Source: Bacillota bacterium | Lineage (GTDB): Bacteria > Bacillota > Clostridia > Christensenellales > CAG-314 | Direction: 5' to 3' | DNA length: 64,000 bases | NCBI GenBank assembly: GCA_023458375.1 | Contig: JAEWZT010000003.1 | Span: 124,001-188,000 of the forward strand | Program-made: the position numbers and the translations under genes | The notes under the pieces: model-generated | Database searches by the model: none | What the model saw: only the letters and a program-made list of their open reading frames with translations | What the model was told of the DNA's origin: nothing | Part shown: piece by piece, positions 8,899 to 17,664 of the stretch | How the letters are laid out: every line of letters starts with the position of its first letter | Numbering within the stretch: position 1 is the first letter of the stretch

Positions 8899-8927
8899 AT
8901 TATACTTAGAAACCATGTCAATGTAAA
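8899..8927 (-). promoter_or_regulatory. Leaderless promoter of the GNAT gene
   Basis: Minus strand: -35 TTTACA (8927-8922), 17-bp spacer, -10 TATAAT (8904-8899), 6 bases, GTG start. The promoter overlaps the alternative upstream ATG (8916), which argues against that start. Confidence 0.65.
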
Positions 8928-9060
8928 GATAAGCGCGTTATTATAAACTGGCTTAGCCGTCAAATTGCAGATTTTGCAGAGTAATTCTCAGGATTTTACA
9001 AAAATCAATATAGAGAGTTCCCGAAATGCTTGAAGTATTTTGGGGAATAGAATTCAAGAC

Positions 9061-9104
9061 CCCGTAAAAATCGCAGATTTTACGGGACATAGTTTGCATA
9101 TAAT
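9061..9104 (+). promoter_or_regulatory. Inverted-repeat operator candidate and promoter of the Ca2+ ATPase gene
   Basis: An imperfect palindrome (arms 9061-9072 and 9076-9086, one extra A in the left arm) lies just before -10 TATAAT (9099-9104), overlapping where the -35 should be. No near-consensus -35 is present, which fits a regulated promoter. A second, weaker inverted repeat lies at about 9018-9046. Confidence 0.4.
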
Positions 9105-9130
9105 ATTTTGTCAATAAGGAGAAAATAGCG

Positions 9131-11770
9131 ATGCACTATTTAAGCGCGGCAAAGGCTCTTGAAAAAACAGACAGCACCCCCCAAGGCATTACCTATGCTC
9201 AGGCAAAAAGGCGTCTGGGCGATGGGGGCAAAAATGAAATAAAGAAAGCCAAGAAAAAAAGCTTTATTAAAAAAGCGTTAGCCCAGCTTAAAGACCCTAT
9301 GATTATTATTCTTCTGCTTGCCGCCGCCGCGTCTTTTGCCGTAGCTTTTTACGATTTTTTTGCTTTAAGCCGCGACGCTTTAAAACTGCGCGACGAACTG
9401 TTGGAGGGAATTGTAATTTTCCTCATAGTTTTGGCAAACGCGCTTTTGGGGGCGGCGCAGGAGCATAAGGCGGAAAACGCCATGGAAGAGCTCCAAAAGC
9501 TTACCGTGCCTTACGCCAAGGTGATGCGGGAAGGGGAAATAAGGGAAATTCCTTCTTCCGACGTGGCGGTAGGCGACGTTATTTCCCTTGCCGCAGGCGA
9601 CGTCGTGCCCGCCGATTGCAGGCTGCTGACCTCCCTTTCCCTTGAAGTTGACCAGTCCGCTTTAACGGGGGAGTCAAAACCCGCAAAAAAGAACGCGCAA
9701 GAGGTTTTGCCCCCAAGCACCCCCCTTGCCGAAAGGGGAAACTGCCTTTACAGTTCTTCTTCCGTTGTGGGCGGGCAGGCTACGGGGGTAGTGTTTTCCA
9801 CCGGCTACGGCACGGAAGTGGGTAAAATCGCCTTAGCCCTTGAAAGGGAAGAAGAAAAAACGCCCCTGCAAAAACGCCTTGCCGCTTTAAGCAAAACGCT
9901 GGGCGTAATCTGCCTTATCATTTCGGCGTTTTGTTTTGTGCTTGGCATACTTCAAAACGTCGTTTTTGAGCAAAACGGCGACGTTTTGTCCACCGTAATG
10001 ACTTATTTTTTGGCAAGCGTATCGCTGGCGGTCGCGGCTATTCCCGAAGGTCTTCCAACTGTTGTTACCATAGTTTTGTCGCGCGGCGTGTCTAAGCTTG
10101 TGTCAAACAACGCAATCGTCAAAAAACTCGCCAGCGTTGAAACTTTGGGCAGCGCGTCGGTAATTTGCACCGACAAGACGGGCACCCTTACTTTAAACGT
10201 AATGAGCGTTGTAAAATGCGCGGCTTTGCGCGAGGAAAACCTAAACAATCTATCTCTGGCGGCTAAGCGAATGTTTAACTACGCCTACGAGTGCTGCAAC
10301 GCCCAAAAGGCGCAAAACGACTGGGAGGGCAGCGCCACGGAAAAAGCCATTTGCACCGAGGCGGAAAGGCAGGGCGAAGCCAAAAAAAGGCTTGACAGGC
10401 TTAAAGAAGTTCCCTTTGAAAGCCGCCGCAAACTTATGAGCGTAGTAGTGCGCGAAGGCGACAAAAACCTTGTCGTTACCAAAGGCGCGTGGGAAAAGGT
10501 GGCTTCTTTGTGCAAAAATTTTGACAAAGAAGTTTTATCGCTTGCCCAAAGGTGGAGTTCGCAGGGATTGCGCGTGCTTGCCGTCGCAATAAAAGAAATT
10601 GAGCAAGTCCCCAAAGATGAAGACGTTTCTTTAATTGAAAGCAAGCTTAATTACATAGGCTTAATAGCCATAGCCGACAAAATCAGAAAGGAAGCAAAAA
10701 AAGCCGTGCTGTCTTGCTACGGCGCGGGCATAAAACCCGTTATGCTTACGGGCGACCACCCCCAAACGGCAGTTGCAATCGCTTCGCAGGCGGGCATAAT
10801 ACGGGAAAAAGGCGAAGAAAAAGTCATCACGGGGGCGGAACTGGAAAATATGACGGACGACGAGTTAAGCGAAAATGTGGAAAACTGTTGTGTATTCGCA
10901 AGGGTTACCCCTTCAGACAAACTTAGAATTGTATCCGCTTACAGAAAAAAAGGGCACGTCGTAGCTTTAATAGGCGACGGCGTAAACGACGCGCCGGCGT
11001 TAAAGTTCGCCGACATAGGCTGCGCGATGGGCAGGGGGGTTCAGGTGGCAAAGCAGTCCGCCGATATGGTTTTAACTGACGACAATTTTTCCACCGTCGT
11101 AGAAGCGGTAAAAGTTGGCCGCATTATTTACGACAATTTAAGGCAATGCGTGCAGTATTTGCTTTCCTGCAATATCGGGGAAGTGTTAGTAGTATTGCTT
11201 GCAATGACTATATTTAGGGTAACGCCCCTTTTGGCGATTCAGCTGCTTTGGATAAATCTCGTTACCGACACTTTGCCCGCCGTTGCCATAGGAATGAGAA
11301 AAGGGCGCAGCGACATTATGACAAAGCGCCCGCGAAAAAGCGGCGACACCTTTTTTGACAGACCCTTTACCGCAAGCATAGCGGGTTACGGCGCTTGCTT
11401 CGGCATAGTGTCCTTTATCGCCTTTTTAGTGGGAAAACCTTTCGGATTTGAAAACACTATGGTGTTTTTGGTGCTTTCGCTGTCGCAGTTGGTTTTTGCC
11501 GTGCAAAGGCTTTCCGACGCCTCGGTATTTAAGCAAACGCCCTTTTCTTCAAAAAGCATAATTATATTAACCGTTGTTTCCTTTTTGCTTGCGCTGCTGC
11601 CCGCCTTTCCTCCCTTTTACTTAGCCTTTGAGCTCCAAGCAATGCCTTTTTTATTTTATTTGGGCGCGCTGCTGCTCTCCCTCGTCCCCTCCGTCGTAGC
11701 GGAAATCAAATATGCGTCAAATGTCTTTTCAAAGCGACAAAAATTTGATAAAATAAGCTTGATAAAATAG
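9131..11770 (+). CDS. P-type Ca2+-translocating ATPase (SERCA/PMCA-like, P2A)
   Basis: 879 residues. It exports Ca2+ (possibly Mn2+) from the cytoplasm at the cost of ATP. Seen in order: cation-ATPase N-terminal segment, paired helices M1/M2 (about 55-110), TGES in the actuator domain, VAAIPEGLP in M4 (E306 equals the site II Glu of SERCA), phosphorylation motif D348-K-T-G-T, nucleotide-binding KGAWE, GDGVNDAPAL, M5 NIGEV and M6 NLVTDTLP. The N/E in M5 and N-x-x-T-D in M6 are the calcium-site residues, so a Ca2+ specificity is well supported. Start from AAGGAG. Co-directional with clpC 26 bases later. The upstream inverted repeat suggests its own regulation. Confidence 0.92.
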   Translation: MHYLSAAKALEKTDSTPQGITYAQAKRRLGDGGKNEIKKAKKKSFIKKALAQLKDPMIIILLLAAAASFAVAFYDFFALSRDALKLRDELLEGIVIFLIVLANALLGAAQEHKAENAMEELQKLTVPYAKVMREGEIREIPSSDVAVGDVISLAAGDVVPADCRLLTSLSLEVDQSALTGESKPAKKNAQEVLPPSTPLAERGNCLYSSSSVVGGQATGVVFSTGYGTEVGKIALALEREEEKTPLQKRLAALSKTLGVICLIISAFCFVLGILQNVVFEQNGDVLSTVMTYFLASVSLAVAAIPEGLPTVVTIVLSRGVSKLVSNNAIVKKLASVETLGSASVICTDKTGTLTLNVMSVVKCAALREENLNNLSLAAKRMFNYAYECCNAQKAQNDWEGSATEKAICTEAERQGEAKKRLDRLKEVPFESRRKLMSVVVREGDKNLVVTKGAWEKVASLCKNFDKEVLSLAQRWSSQGLRVLAVAIKEIEQVPKDEDVSLIESKLNYIGLIAIADKIRKEAKKAVLSCYGAGIKPVMLTGDHPQTAVAIASQAGIIREKGEEKVITGAELENMTDDELSENVENCCVFARVTPSDKLRIVSAYRKKGHVVALIGDGVNDAPALKFADIGCAMGRGVQVAKQSADMVLTDDNFSTVVEAVKVGRIIYDNLRQCVQYLLSCNIGEVLVVLLAMTIFRVTPLLAIQLLWINLVTDTLPAVAIGMRKGRSDIMTKRPRKSGDTFFDRPFTASIAGYGACFGIVSFIAFLVGKPFGFENTMVFLVLSLSQLVFAVQRLSDASVFKQTPFSSKSIIILTVVSFLLALLPAFPPFYLAFELQAMPFLFYLGALLLSLVPSVVAEIKYASNVFSKRQKFDKISLIK

Positions 11771-11796
11771 CGATACTTTTACGGGAGAGAGTTAAA

Positions 11797-14235
11797 ATGA
11801 TTTACGCCGAAAGTGTTACAAAAGCAATAGAATTCGCCGAAAAGTGGGTAAGGGCAAATATGAACAGCACAATAGGCACCGAACATATTCTTTTGGGGCT
11901 TATCAACACCGAATGCCGCGCGCAAAAACGGCTTAAAGAAGCGGGCATAAACAATGTAACCTATCAGCTTTCAAGCGATATGAGGGCGGGCAATATAATA
12001 GATTTTACACCCCGCGTTAAATACGTAATAAAAATAGCTAATGAAATTTCCGTAAGGACGCAAAGCAACTATATAGGCAGCGAACATCTTTTACTGGCTA
12101 TTTTGCTTGATAAAAACAGCTACGCTATTTCGCTGCTGAAAATGCGGAACGTCAATATTGAGGAACTGACCGCAAAGGTGGCGGAAGACGCTAATTTAGA
12201 TAAAATCGGCGGCTTTTCCCAAGAGGGGCAGCCCCAAGCGGGTCAAAACCCCGACAGCGAGGAACAGTGGGGGACAAGCCCTAATTTGGGCGAACTTACC
12301 CGCTTTGGCAGGGACATTACGCAAAAGGCAAAAGAGGGCAAGCTTGACCCCTGCATAGGCAGGGAAAAGGAAATTGAAAGAATTATCCAGATACTTTCGC
12401 GGCGCACCAAAAACAACCCCATTTTAATAGGCGAACCGGGGGTGGGCAAATCAGCGGTGGTTGAGGGGCTTGCCCAGTCAATTGTCAAAGGCGACGTGCC
12501 AGACCTGTTAAATGGCAAAACGGTTTTTGCGCTTGACCTGGCGAACTTGGTTGCCGGCACAAAATACCGCGGCGACTTTGAGCAGCGTTTAAAAGAGGCG
12601 ATAAAACAGATTACCGAAAGGGGCAATATTATTTTGTTTATTGACGAAATCCATAACCTTGTGGGCGCGGGAAGCGCGGGAGAGGGAAATATGGATGCGG
12701 CGGATATTTTAAAACCTTTGCTTGCGCGCGGCGAACTGCAAACGATAGGGGCGACCACCATTGACGAATACCGCAAGTATATTGAAAGGGATACGGCGCT
12801 AGAAAGGCGTTTTCAGCCCGTTATGATAGAACAGCCTACGGTGGAACAAAGCATTGAAATACTAAGGGGGCTTAAAGATAAATACGAAGCGCATCATAAG
12901 GTTGCCATAACAGACTCCGCCGTCGTTGCCGCCTGCACTCTTTCCGACAGATATATTTCCGACAGGTTTTTGCCCGACAAGGCGATAGACTTAATTGACG
13001 AAGCCGCAAGCAGGACAAAACTGGATATGTTTACTTCCCCTGCGGAGCTTAAACAGCTTGAAGACCAACTTACTGCCGCCAAGGCTGAAATGGAAGTCGC
13101 AAGCAAATACAGGGAATACGTAAAAGCGGAAGAAATTAGAATTAAATGCGAAGAAATCAACGCCAAGGCGCAGGTGCTGCGCGATAAAGTCAAAGAGCAG
13201 CGCATGAGCAGCCACCCCAGCATTGATGAAAACGATATTTCGCGCATAGTCGCACAATGGACGGGCATACCCGTGCAGCGCCTTAGCCAAAGCGAAAGCC
13301 AAAGGCTTTTAAACCTTGAAAAAGACCTTGCCAAAAGGGTTGTGGGGCAAAAAGAAGCAGTCGCGGCAGTTTCGCGCGCGATAAGACGCGCCAGAGCGGG
13401 GCTTAAAGACCCCAAAAGACCAGTGGGCAGCTTTATATTCGTAGGGCCTACGGGCGTGGGCAAAACGGAGCTTGCAAAGGCTTTGGCGGAAACCATTTTC
13501 GGCGACGAAAGCGCCCTAATACGCCTTGATATGTCGGAATACATGGAAAAGCACACGGTAAGCAAACTTATCGGCGCGCCCCCCGGATATGTCGGCTACG
13601 AAGATTCCGCGGGTCAATTGACGGAAAAAGTGCGCCGCAAGCCCTATTCGGTAGTGCTTTTCGACGAGATAGAAAAAGCTCACCCCGACGTTTTTAACGC
13701 GCTGCTGCAAATATTGGACGACGGGCGGCTTACCGACAACAGGGGGCGGGTGGTTGACTTTAAAAATACCATAGTTATTTTAACAAGCAACGTGGGCAGC
13801 AATCTTTTTTACAGCCTCGCAAGCGTGGGCTTTAAGGGCGAAGAGGAAAAGGAACAAAACGACATGAAGGAAAAAGTGATGGGCTCGCTTAAAAAGCAGT
13901 TCAAGCCGGAATTTTTAAACCGCGTGGACGACATAATTCTGTTTACGGCGTTGTCTCCCAAAGAAATAGAGCAAATCGTCAAAATCCTAACGGATAATCT
14001 AGCGAAAAGACTTAGCGGAAACATTAAACTTTCCTTTGCAAAAAGCGCTTTAACGCACCTTGCGGGCGTGGGCTACGACAAAGATTACGGCGCGCGTCCC
14101 TTAAAGCGGGCGCTGGTGTCAGAGGTGGAAGACGTTTTGTCGGAAAAAATTATTGAGGGCAAAATTAAGAAGGGCGACAAGATTGAAATAAGAGAGGAAA
14201 AGGGAAATTTGATATTTACAAACAACGGTAAGTAG
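11797..14235 (+). CDS. clpC: ClpC, ATP-dependent Clp protease ATP-binding subunit
   Basis: 812 residues, normal length. A hexameric AAA+ unfoldase that feeds proteins to ClpP. Clp N-domain with two repeats (residues about 1-140), first AAA module with Walker A GEPGVGKS (212-219) and DEIHNLVGAG, a short coiled middle segment with a UVR-like stretch (about 405-450), and second AAA module with Walker A GPTGVGKT (550-557). The VGF tripeptide (677-679), the loop that docks on ClpP, is present, so it is a protease partner rather than a ClpB disaggregase. In Bacillus, clpC sits in the ctsR-mcsA-mcsB-clpC operon; those genes are absent here, and clpC instead follows a Ca2+ ATPase and precedes hpf. 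No CtsR-type heptad repeat was recognised. Confidence 0.95.
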   Translation: MIYAESVTKAIEFAEKWVRANMNSTIGTEHILLGLINTECRAQKRLKEAGINNVTYQLSSDMRAGNIIDFTPRVKYVIKIANEISVRTQSNYIGSEHLLLAILLDKNSYAISLLKMRNVNIEELTAKVAEDANLDKIGGFSQEGQPQAGQNPDSEEQWGTSPNLGELTRFGRDITQKAKEGKLDPCIGREKEIERIIQILSRRTKNNPILIGEPGVGKSAVVEGLAQSIVKGDVPDLLNGKTVFALDLANLVAGTKYRGDFEQRLKEAIKQITERGNIILFIDEIHNLVGAGSAGEGNMDAADILKPLLARGELQTIGATTIDEYRKYIERDTALERRFQPVMIEQPTVEQSIEILRGLKDKYEAHHKVAITDSAVVAACTLSDRYISDRFLPDKAIDLIDEAASRTKLDMFTSPAELKQLEDQLTAAKAEMEVASKYREYVKAEEIRIKCEEINAKAQVLRDKVKEQRMSSHPSIDENDISRIVAQWTGIPVQRLSQSESQRLLNLEKDLAKRVVGQKEAVAAVSRAIRRARAGLKDPKRPVGSFIFVGPTGVGKTELAKALAETIFGDESALIRLDMSEYMEKHTVSKLIGAPPGYVGYEDSAGQLTEKVRRKPYSVVLFDEIEKAHPDVFNALLQILDDGRLTDNRGRVVDFKNTIVILTSNVGSNLFYSLASVGFKGEEEKEQNDMKEKVMGSLKKQFKPEFLNRVDDIILFTALSPKEIEQIVKILTDNLAKRLSGNIKLSFAKSALTHLAGVGYDKDYGARPLKRALVSEVEDVLSEKIIEGKIKKGDKIEIREEKGNLIFTNNGK

Positions 14236-14293
14236 GCTATAATTAAAAAAAGCAGTTCATTATTACTTGAAATATAACAGGAGGTAAAGAGAA

Positions 14294-14830
14294 ATGAAAA
14301 TTGAGTTTCAATGCAAAAACTCCCGCTTACCCGACAGACTGGAAGAAGTGGTAACGGCAAAGCTAAACAGGCTTGACAAGTATTTTCCCGACGGAAAAGC
14401 CGTAGCCAAAGTAGTGTTAAAACAAGAAAACGGCAAAAGCAAAATGGAAGTTTCGCTAAGCTACCGCGAACTCAAAGTGCGCTGCGAACAGTCGGGCAAC
14501 ACAATGTATTACATAATTGACGACATTGTGCCCAAGCTTGAACGCCAAATCGTAAAGCACCGTCAAAGACTCAACGAAAAATACAAGGTCCCCGCAATAG
14601 TAGTTAAGGAAGATTTGCCCGTTTTGGCGCCTGAGGAAGATAATACCTTTAAAATCGCAAAGGTTAAGAAGTTTGCCATTTCCTCAATAGACGTTAAAGA
14701 GGCGGTTGAAGAGCTGGAACTTGTAGGGCATGATTTTTATATTTTTGTCAACAGCGCGACGGGCAACGTTGAGTGCGTTTACAAGAGAAAGGATGGCACG
14801 GTGGGTCTGCTGCAACCTTATACAGAATAA
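14294..14830 (+). CDS. hpf: Ribosome hibernation promoting factor, long form
   Basis: 178 residues. The N-terminal S30AE/HPF domain (about 1-100, betaalphabetabetabetaalpha, basic C-terminal helix) blocks the mRNA channel. The C-terminal domain (about 120-178, FKIAKVKKF ... FYIFVNSATGNVECVYKR) mediates 70S dimerisation into 100S particles. The two domains define the long form typical of Gram-positives. AGGAGG lies 11 bases before the ATG. It is 58 bases behind clpC, possibly co-transcribed, and closed by a terminator. Linking a stress chaperone and a hibernation factor suggests stationary or stress expression (inference). Confidence 0.95.
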   Translation: MKIEFQCKNSRLPDRLEEVVTAKLNRLDKYFPDGKAVAKVVLKQENGKSKMEVSLSYRELKVRCEQSGNTMYYIIDDIVPKLERQIVKHRQRLNEKYKVPAIVVKEDLPVLAPEEDNTFKIAKVKKFAISSIDVKEAVEELELVGHDFYIFVNSATGNVECVYKRKDGTVGLLQPYTE

Positions 14831-14928
14831 GCTTAATAAAATAGTTTTGGAATAGAAAGCAGATTAAAAGCAGGCGGAACAATCAAGCAAGTTAAAAAAA
14901 CAAGAAGCTAATATAAAAAACGTTAAGG

Positions 14929-14951
14929 AGGGGCTTATTAAGCCCCTTTTT
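14929..14951 (+). terminator. Rho-independent terminator after hpf
   Basis: Eight-base GC-rich stem (14929-14936 with 14940-14947), 3-base loop, T5 tail. Confidence 0.85.
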
Positions 14952-15519
14952 ATGCGTTTTTATGCCTAAAAAGATTGTGTATAATTGATTTGTTAAAACC
15001 TCGTTAAATATAAACTCGGTTTTATACAGCGCACACAATCTGAAAAGGCGTAAAGCTGTTTTTTGAGCGATAAAAAAATGAGGGCAATGCGAGAAAAATC
15101 AGAGGCGCGTTAAGCGATAATGCGGCATGGTAAAAAAACGGCAAGGCTGTGCGGGCGGGTCAGTTATAAAAGGCGCAAAGGAAAAGCTGGGCAGCAGCAT
15201 TAAGGGGGCGCGGCAAGATATAAAGCGGCAATGTTGGCTGTGCAAGATATAAAAGCGGGCAGGGCAGCGCGGCAATACAGAGCCGTGGGTTTAAATAAAG
15301 GGATAACCAATAGTTAAGGGCGGCGCAAAGAGCAACAGCGGCAACAACTTAACCTAACAGCCAATAATTAAAAAAGGGCAATTTTTTTCTAATATTATTT
15401 TTTAAAATAATATTAGAAAAACCACCAAAATAAAGCAGTTAGTCAAACACGCTTTTAATTTATATAGGCGTCGCGGTTTAAAAAAGTTTTGTTTAAATAG
15501 TTTTAATAAATACCTTTTT
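14952..15519. other. Non-coding, purine-rich region with repeated short motifs
   Basis: About 570 bases without a credible gene. Between 15130 and 15345 the plus strand is G/A-rich and the heptamer-like motif CGGCAA recurs about five times. The segment CAAGATATAAA occurs twice within 50 bases (near 15212 and 15243). A 41-codon open frame (15127-15252) has no ribosome binding site and is dominated by Lys/Gly/Arg; I do not call it a gene. A long AT palindrome follows at 15384. Confidence 0.4.
15384..15421. repeat. 18-bp perfect AT-rich inverted repeat
   Basis: Arm 15384-15401 is perfectly complementary to 15404-15421 with two bases between. Ends are T5 and A5, so it could act as a weak bidirectional terminator, but the stem has only one GC pair per arm. 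Origin unknown. Confidence 0.6.
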
Positions 15520-15780
15520 TTACTTTTCTATAAAATACTCTACGACCAAACAGTCAAAGCTAACGCTTTCTATGAAGTCGGAGGGCAAAAATTTTATAAA
15601 ATTGAACTGCTCAATATTTTTATATAAAGTGTCGGTTAAAATGGGGGTGGGAATATCCATTTTTTCGCACACAACTTGCAGCGAATATAAAGTATTTTCC
15701 TTTGAGAGCGGCAGGGAGTTGCGTTCAACGACGCTTTTTTCAATTTCGTTTTCAATTAAAGTCTTGCACCAAATGTTCAT
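15520..15780 (-). CDS. Small protein of unknown function
   Basis: 86 residues, acidic to neutral, no transmembrane segment or signal peptide; it begins MNIWCKTLIE. I do not recognise a family. It is supported as a gene by an AAAGGA ribosome binding site 7 bases upstream and by a promoter (TTGCAT, 17 bp, TAAAAT) in the divergent intergenic region shared with the DUF362 gene. Probably cytoplasmic. Confidence 0.6.
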   Translation of the reverse strand: MNIWCKTLIENEIEKSVVERNSLPLSKENTLYSLQVVCEKMDIPTPILTDTLYKNIEQFNFIKFLPSDFIESVSFDCLVVEYFIEK

Positions 15781-15798
15781 AATTTTTCCTTTGGTAAG

Positions 15799-15827
15799 AT
15801 TTTATCTCATAGTATAGTTTTATGCAA
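15799..15827 (-). promoter_or_regulatory. Promoter of the small minus-strand gene
   Basis: Minus strand: -35 TTGCAT (15827-15822), 17-bp spacer, -10 TAAAAT (15804-15799), followed by a leader with AAAGGA. Confidence 0.55.
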
Positions 15828-15840
15828 GCGCTAAAAAATA

Positions 15841-15869
15841 TTTACCTTTGTTTTGTCGTATGATACAAT
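15841..15869 (+). promoter_or_regulatory. Leaderless promoter of the DUF362 gene
   Basis: -35 TTTACC (15841-15846), 17-bp spacer ending in TGA (extended -10), -10 TACAAT (15864-15869), 6 bases, ATG. No Shine-Dalgarno can fit between. Confidence 0.65.
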
Positions 15870-15875
15870 GCGTTT

Positions 15876-17042
15876 ATGACACAAAACATTCAAAAGCATA
15901 AAGTGGCTTTGGCGCGCGCGTCAAGCTACGGTGACGGGGAAATTTACGACGCCTTAATAAGGCTTTTTGAACAGCTGGGCGGCATTGAAAGCCATATAAA
16001 AAACGGAAGCAGAGTATTTGTCAAAGTCAACCTCGTGCGCGACATGAAGCCTGAAAAATGCGGCACCACCCATCCCGCGGTAGTAAAGGCTCTTTGCCTT
16101 TTGCTTAAAGAAAAATGCGGCGCGTTTGTTACCGTAGGCGACAGCTCGGGCGGCCCTTACACCAAAGTCTTTATGGAAAGCTGTTACCGTATAACGCAAA
16201 TGAAGGACGCCTGCGACCAAAGCGGTGCGGCTCTTAACGACGACTACGGTTACAGTTTGGAAGACATAGGCGGAAAAGTTTTAAAGCGCGTGGAAATAAT
16301 TTCGGCGTTTTTAAAAGCCGACGCGGTAATAAACGTGGGCAAGTTAAAAACGCACGGCTTTACGGGCTACACGGGGTGTGTAAAAAACCTTTACGGCTTA
16401 ATTCCAGGACGTATAAAAGCGGAAACGCACGGCAAATTTCCCCATCTTTACGACTTTACCGACTGTATAATTGACCTTGAAAGATACGCCCGAAAACGCG
16501 TTAAACTGCATCTGCTGGACGCCGTAATAGGTATGGAGGGCAAAGGTCCCACCAACGGGCAGCCCCGCTTTATGGGCTTTTTAACGGCTTCAAAAAGCGC
16601 TTATGCCGCCGATATCGCAGGCGTGTCCCTTTTTGACGACCCCTACACAATGCCCGTTATTAAACGCGCCGTTGAAAGGGGTATCATAGAAAAAGACGCT
16701 CTTGACGTTGACTGCGACTTTGATTTGCTGAAACAAAACTTTATACCCGACTTTGACAAGGTGCGGGTAGTTTACAAAAATATTACGGGCATGCCCAAAT
16801 GGCTGTCGGCTTTGACAAAAAAACTCACCACGCAAAAAGCCGTAATTGACGGCTCAAAATGTAAAAGCTGCGGCAGGTGCATAGACCATTGCCCGCAAAA
16901 AACTATAAGCAAAGACAAAGAGGGAAAGGCAAAAATTACGCAGTCAAATTGCATAAGATGCTACTGCTGTCAGGAGCTTTGCCCATTTGACGCCGTTATA
17001 TTAAAAAAGCCTTTTACTCACCGCTTTATAAAGCGCAAATAA
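15876..17042 (+). CDS. DUF362 domain protein with C-terminal 2x[4Fe-4S] ferredoxin module
   Basis: 388 residues. The DUF362 domain (about 10-300) shows VKVNLV, a conserved T-H-P segment, GDSSGG and KLKTHGFTGYTGCVKNLYG. The C-terminal module (about 325-375) has two CxxCxxCxxxCP motifs (CKSCGRCIDHCP and CIRCYCCQELCP), fit for two [4Fe-4S] clusters. Such proteins are common in anaerobes and are thought to be iron-sulfur redox or radical-pathway accessory proteins; the substrate is unknown. Transcription is predicted to begin at the ATG (see promoter). No close downstream partner, so it appears monocistronic. Confidence 0.85.
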   Translation: MTQNIQKHKVALARASSYGDGEIYDALIRLFEQLGGIESHIKNGSRVFVKVNLVRDMKPEKCGTTHPAVVKALCLLLKEKCGAFVTVGDSSGGPYTKVFMESCYRITQMKDACDQSGAALNDDYGYSLEDIGGKVLKRVEIISAFLKADAVINVGKLKTHGFTGYTGCVKNLYGLIPGRIKAETHGKFPHLYDFTDCIIDLERYARKRVKLHLLDAVIGMEGKGPTNGQPRFMGFLTASKSAYAADIAGVSLFDDPYTMPVIKRAVERGIIEKDALDVDCDFDLLKQNFIPDFDKVRVVYKNITGMPKWLSALTKKLTTQKAVIDGSKCKSCGRCIDHCPQKTISKDKEGKAKITQSNCIRCYCCQELCPFDAVILKKPFTHRFIKRK

Positions 17043-17664
17043 GCCGTGCCCGCCCCCTGTTTTTGAAACAAGGTTATCACATCTTTACCCCTATTTTCCT
17101 TGTTATAACCGTATCCTAGCTTGGGCTACTTCGGCGAATAACCCTATGGGGCAACCGTTGCCCGTTAAGTTTGTCAAGCGGAAGCATAAAAAGTCTTTTT
17201 AGATAAAGCCGCCCAAAGTAAAAACATATCAAAAACTGCGAAAGCCTTTACCTCTTTTGAAAAAAACAAAAATATACTTCCTTTGGCTTAAAAGGCATTT
17301 ATGCAATCCGCGAAAAGAATTATAGCGGCGAATTAAAAAAATATTTCCGCATAAGCTGCTTTGGGGAAAGAAAATCTCTTTCGGCGCCAGATTTTGGGAC
17401 GCGCGGCAAGGATAAAAAATACCATTGACTTATCCTTCAAAATGTAGTAAGATACACAAATAACACCGAAACGCAATCGGTGTTTATTCATTACCCCCCT
17501 AGGGCAAAGCACAACGGCATTTTTTTGCTTCATAAACCGAGTTTTTTGACACAGCGCAAAAGGCGGGTTTGCCGCAATATAAAAGTTTGCGGCGGTAATT
17601 AAAATTATTGTTAACAAATTATATTAGTAAATAGGCGGCTTGCCGCCGCAGGAGGAAAAGTTTT
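17043..17664. other. Long intergenic region upstream of greA
   Basis: About 620 bases without a credible ORF. It contains a strong promoter at 17425 and a hairpin at 17462, noted separately. The first 350 bases show no recognisable structure. Confidence 0.45.
17425..17453 (+). promoter_or_regulatory. Strong promoter 200 bases upstream of greA
   Basis: -35 TTGACT (17425-17430), 17-bp spacer, -10 TAAGAT (17448-17453). The transcript would begin near 17460, immediately before a hairpin with 8-base arms (17462-17469 and 17477-17484). It either drives greA-lysS with a leader of about 200 nt or a small RNA. Confidence 0.5.

Noticed and set aside
12894..13565. 223-codon minus-strand ORF
   Set aside because: Antisense shadow of clpC; Ser/Leu-rich, no family resemblance.
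15127..15252. 41-codon basic ORF in the purine-rich spacer
   Set aside because: No ribosome binding site, biased composition and a second overlapping frame of similar quality.
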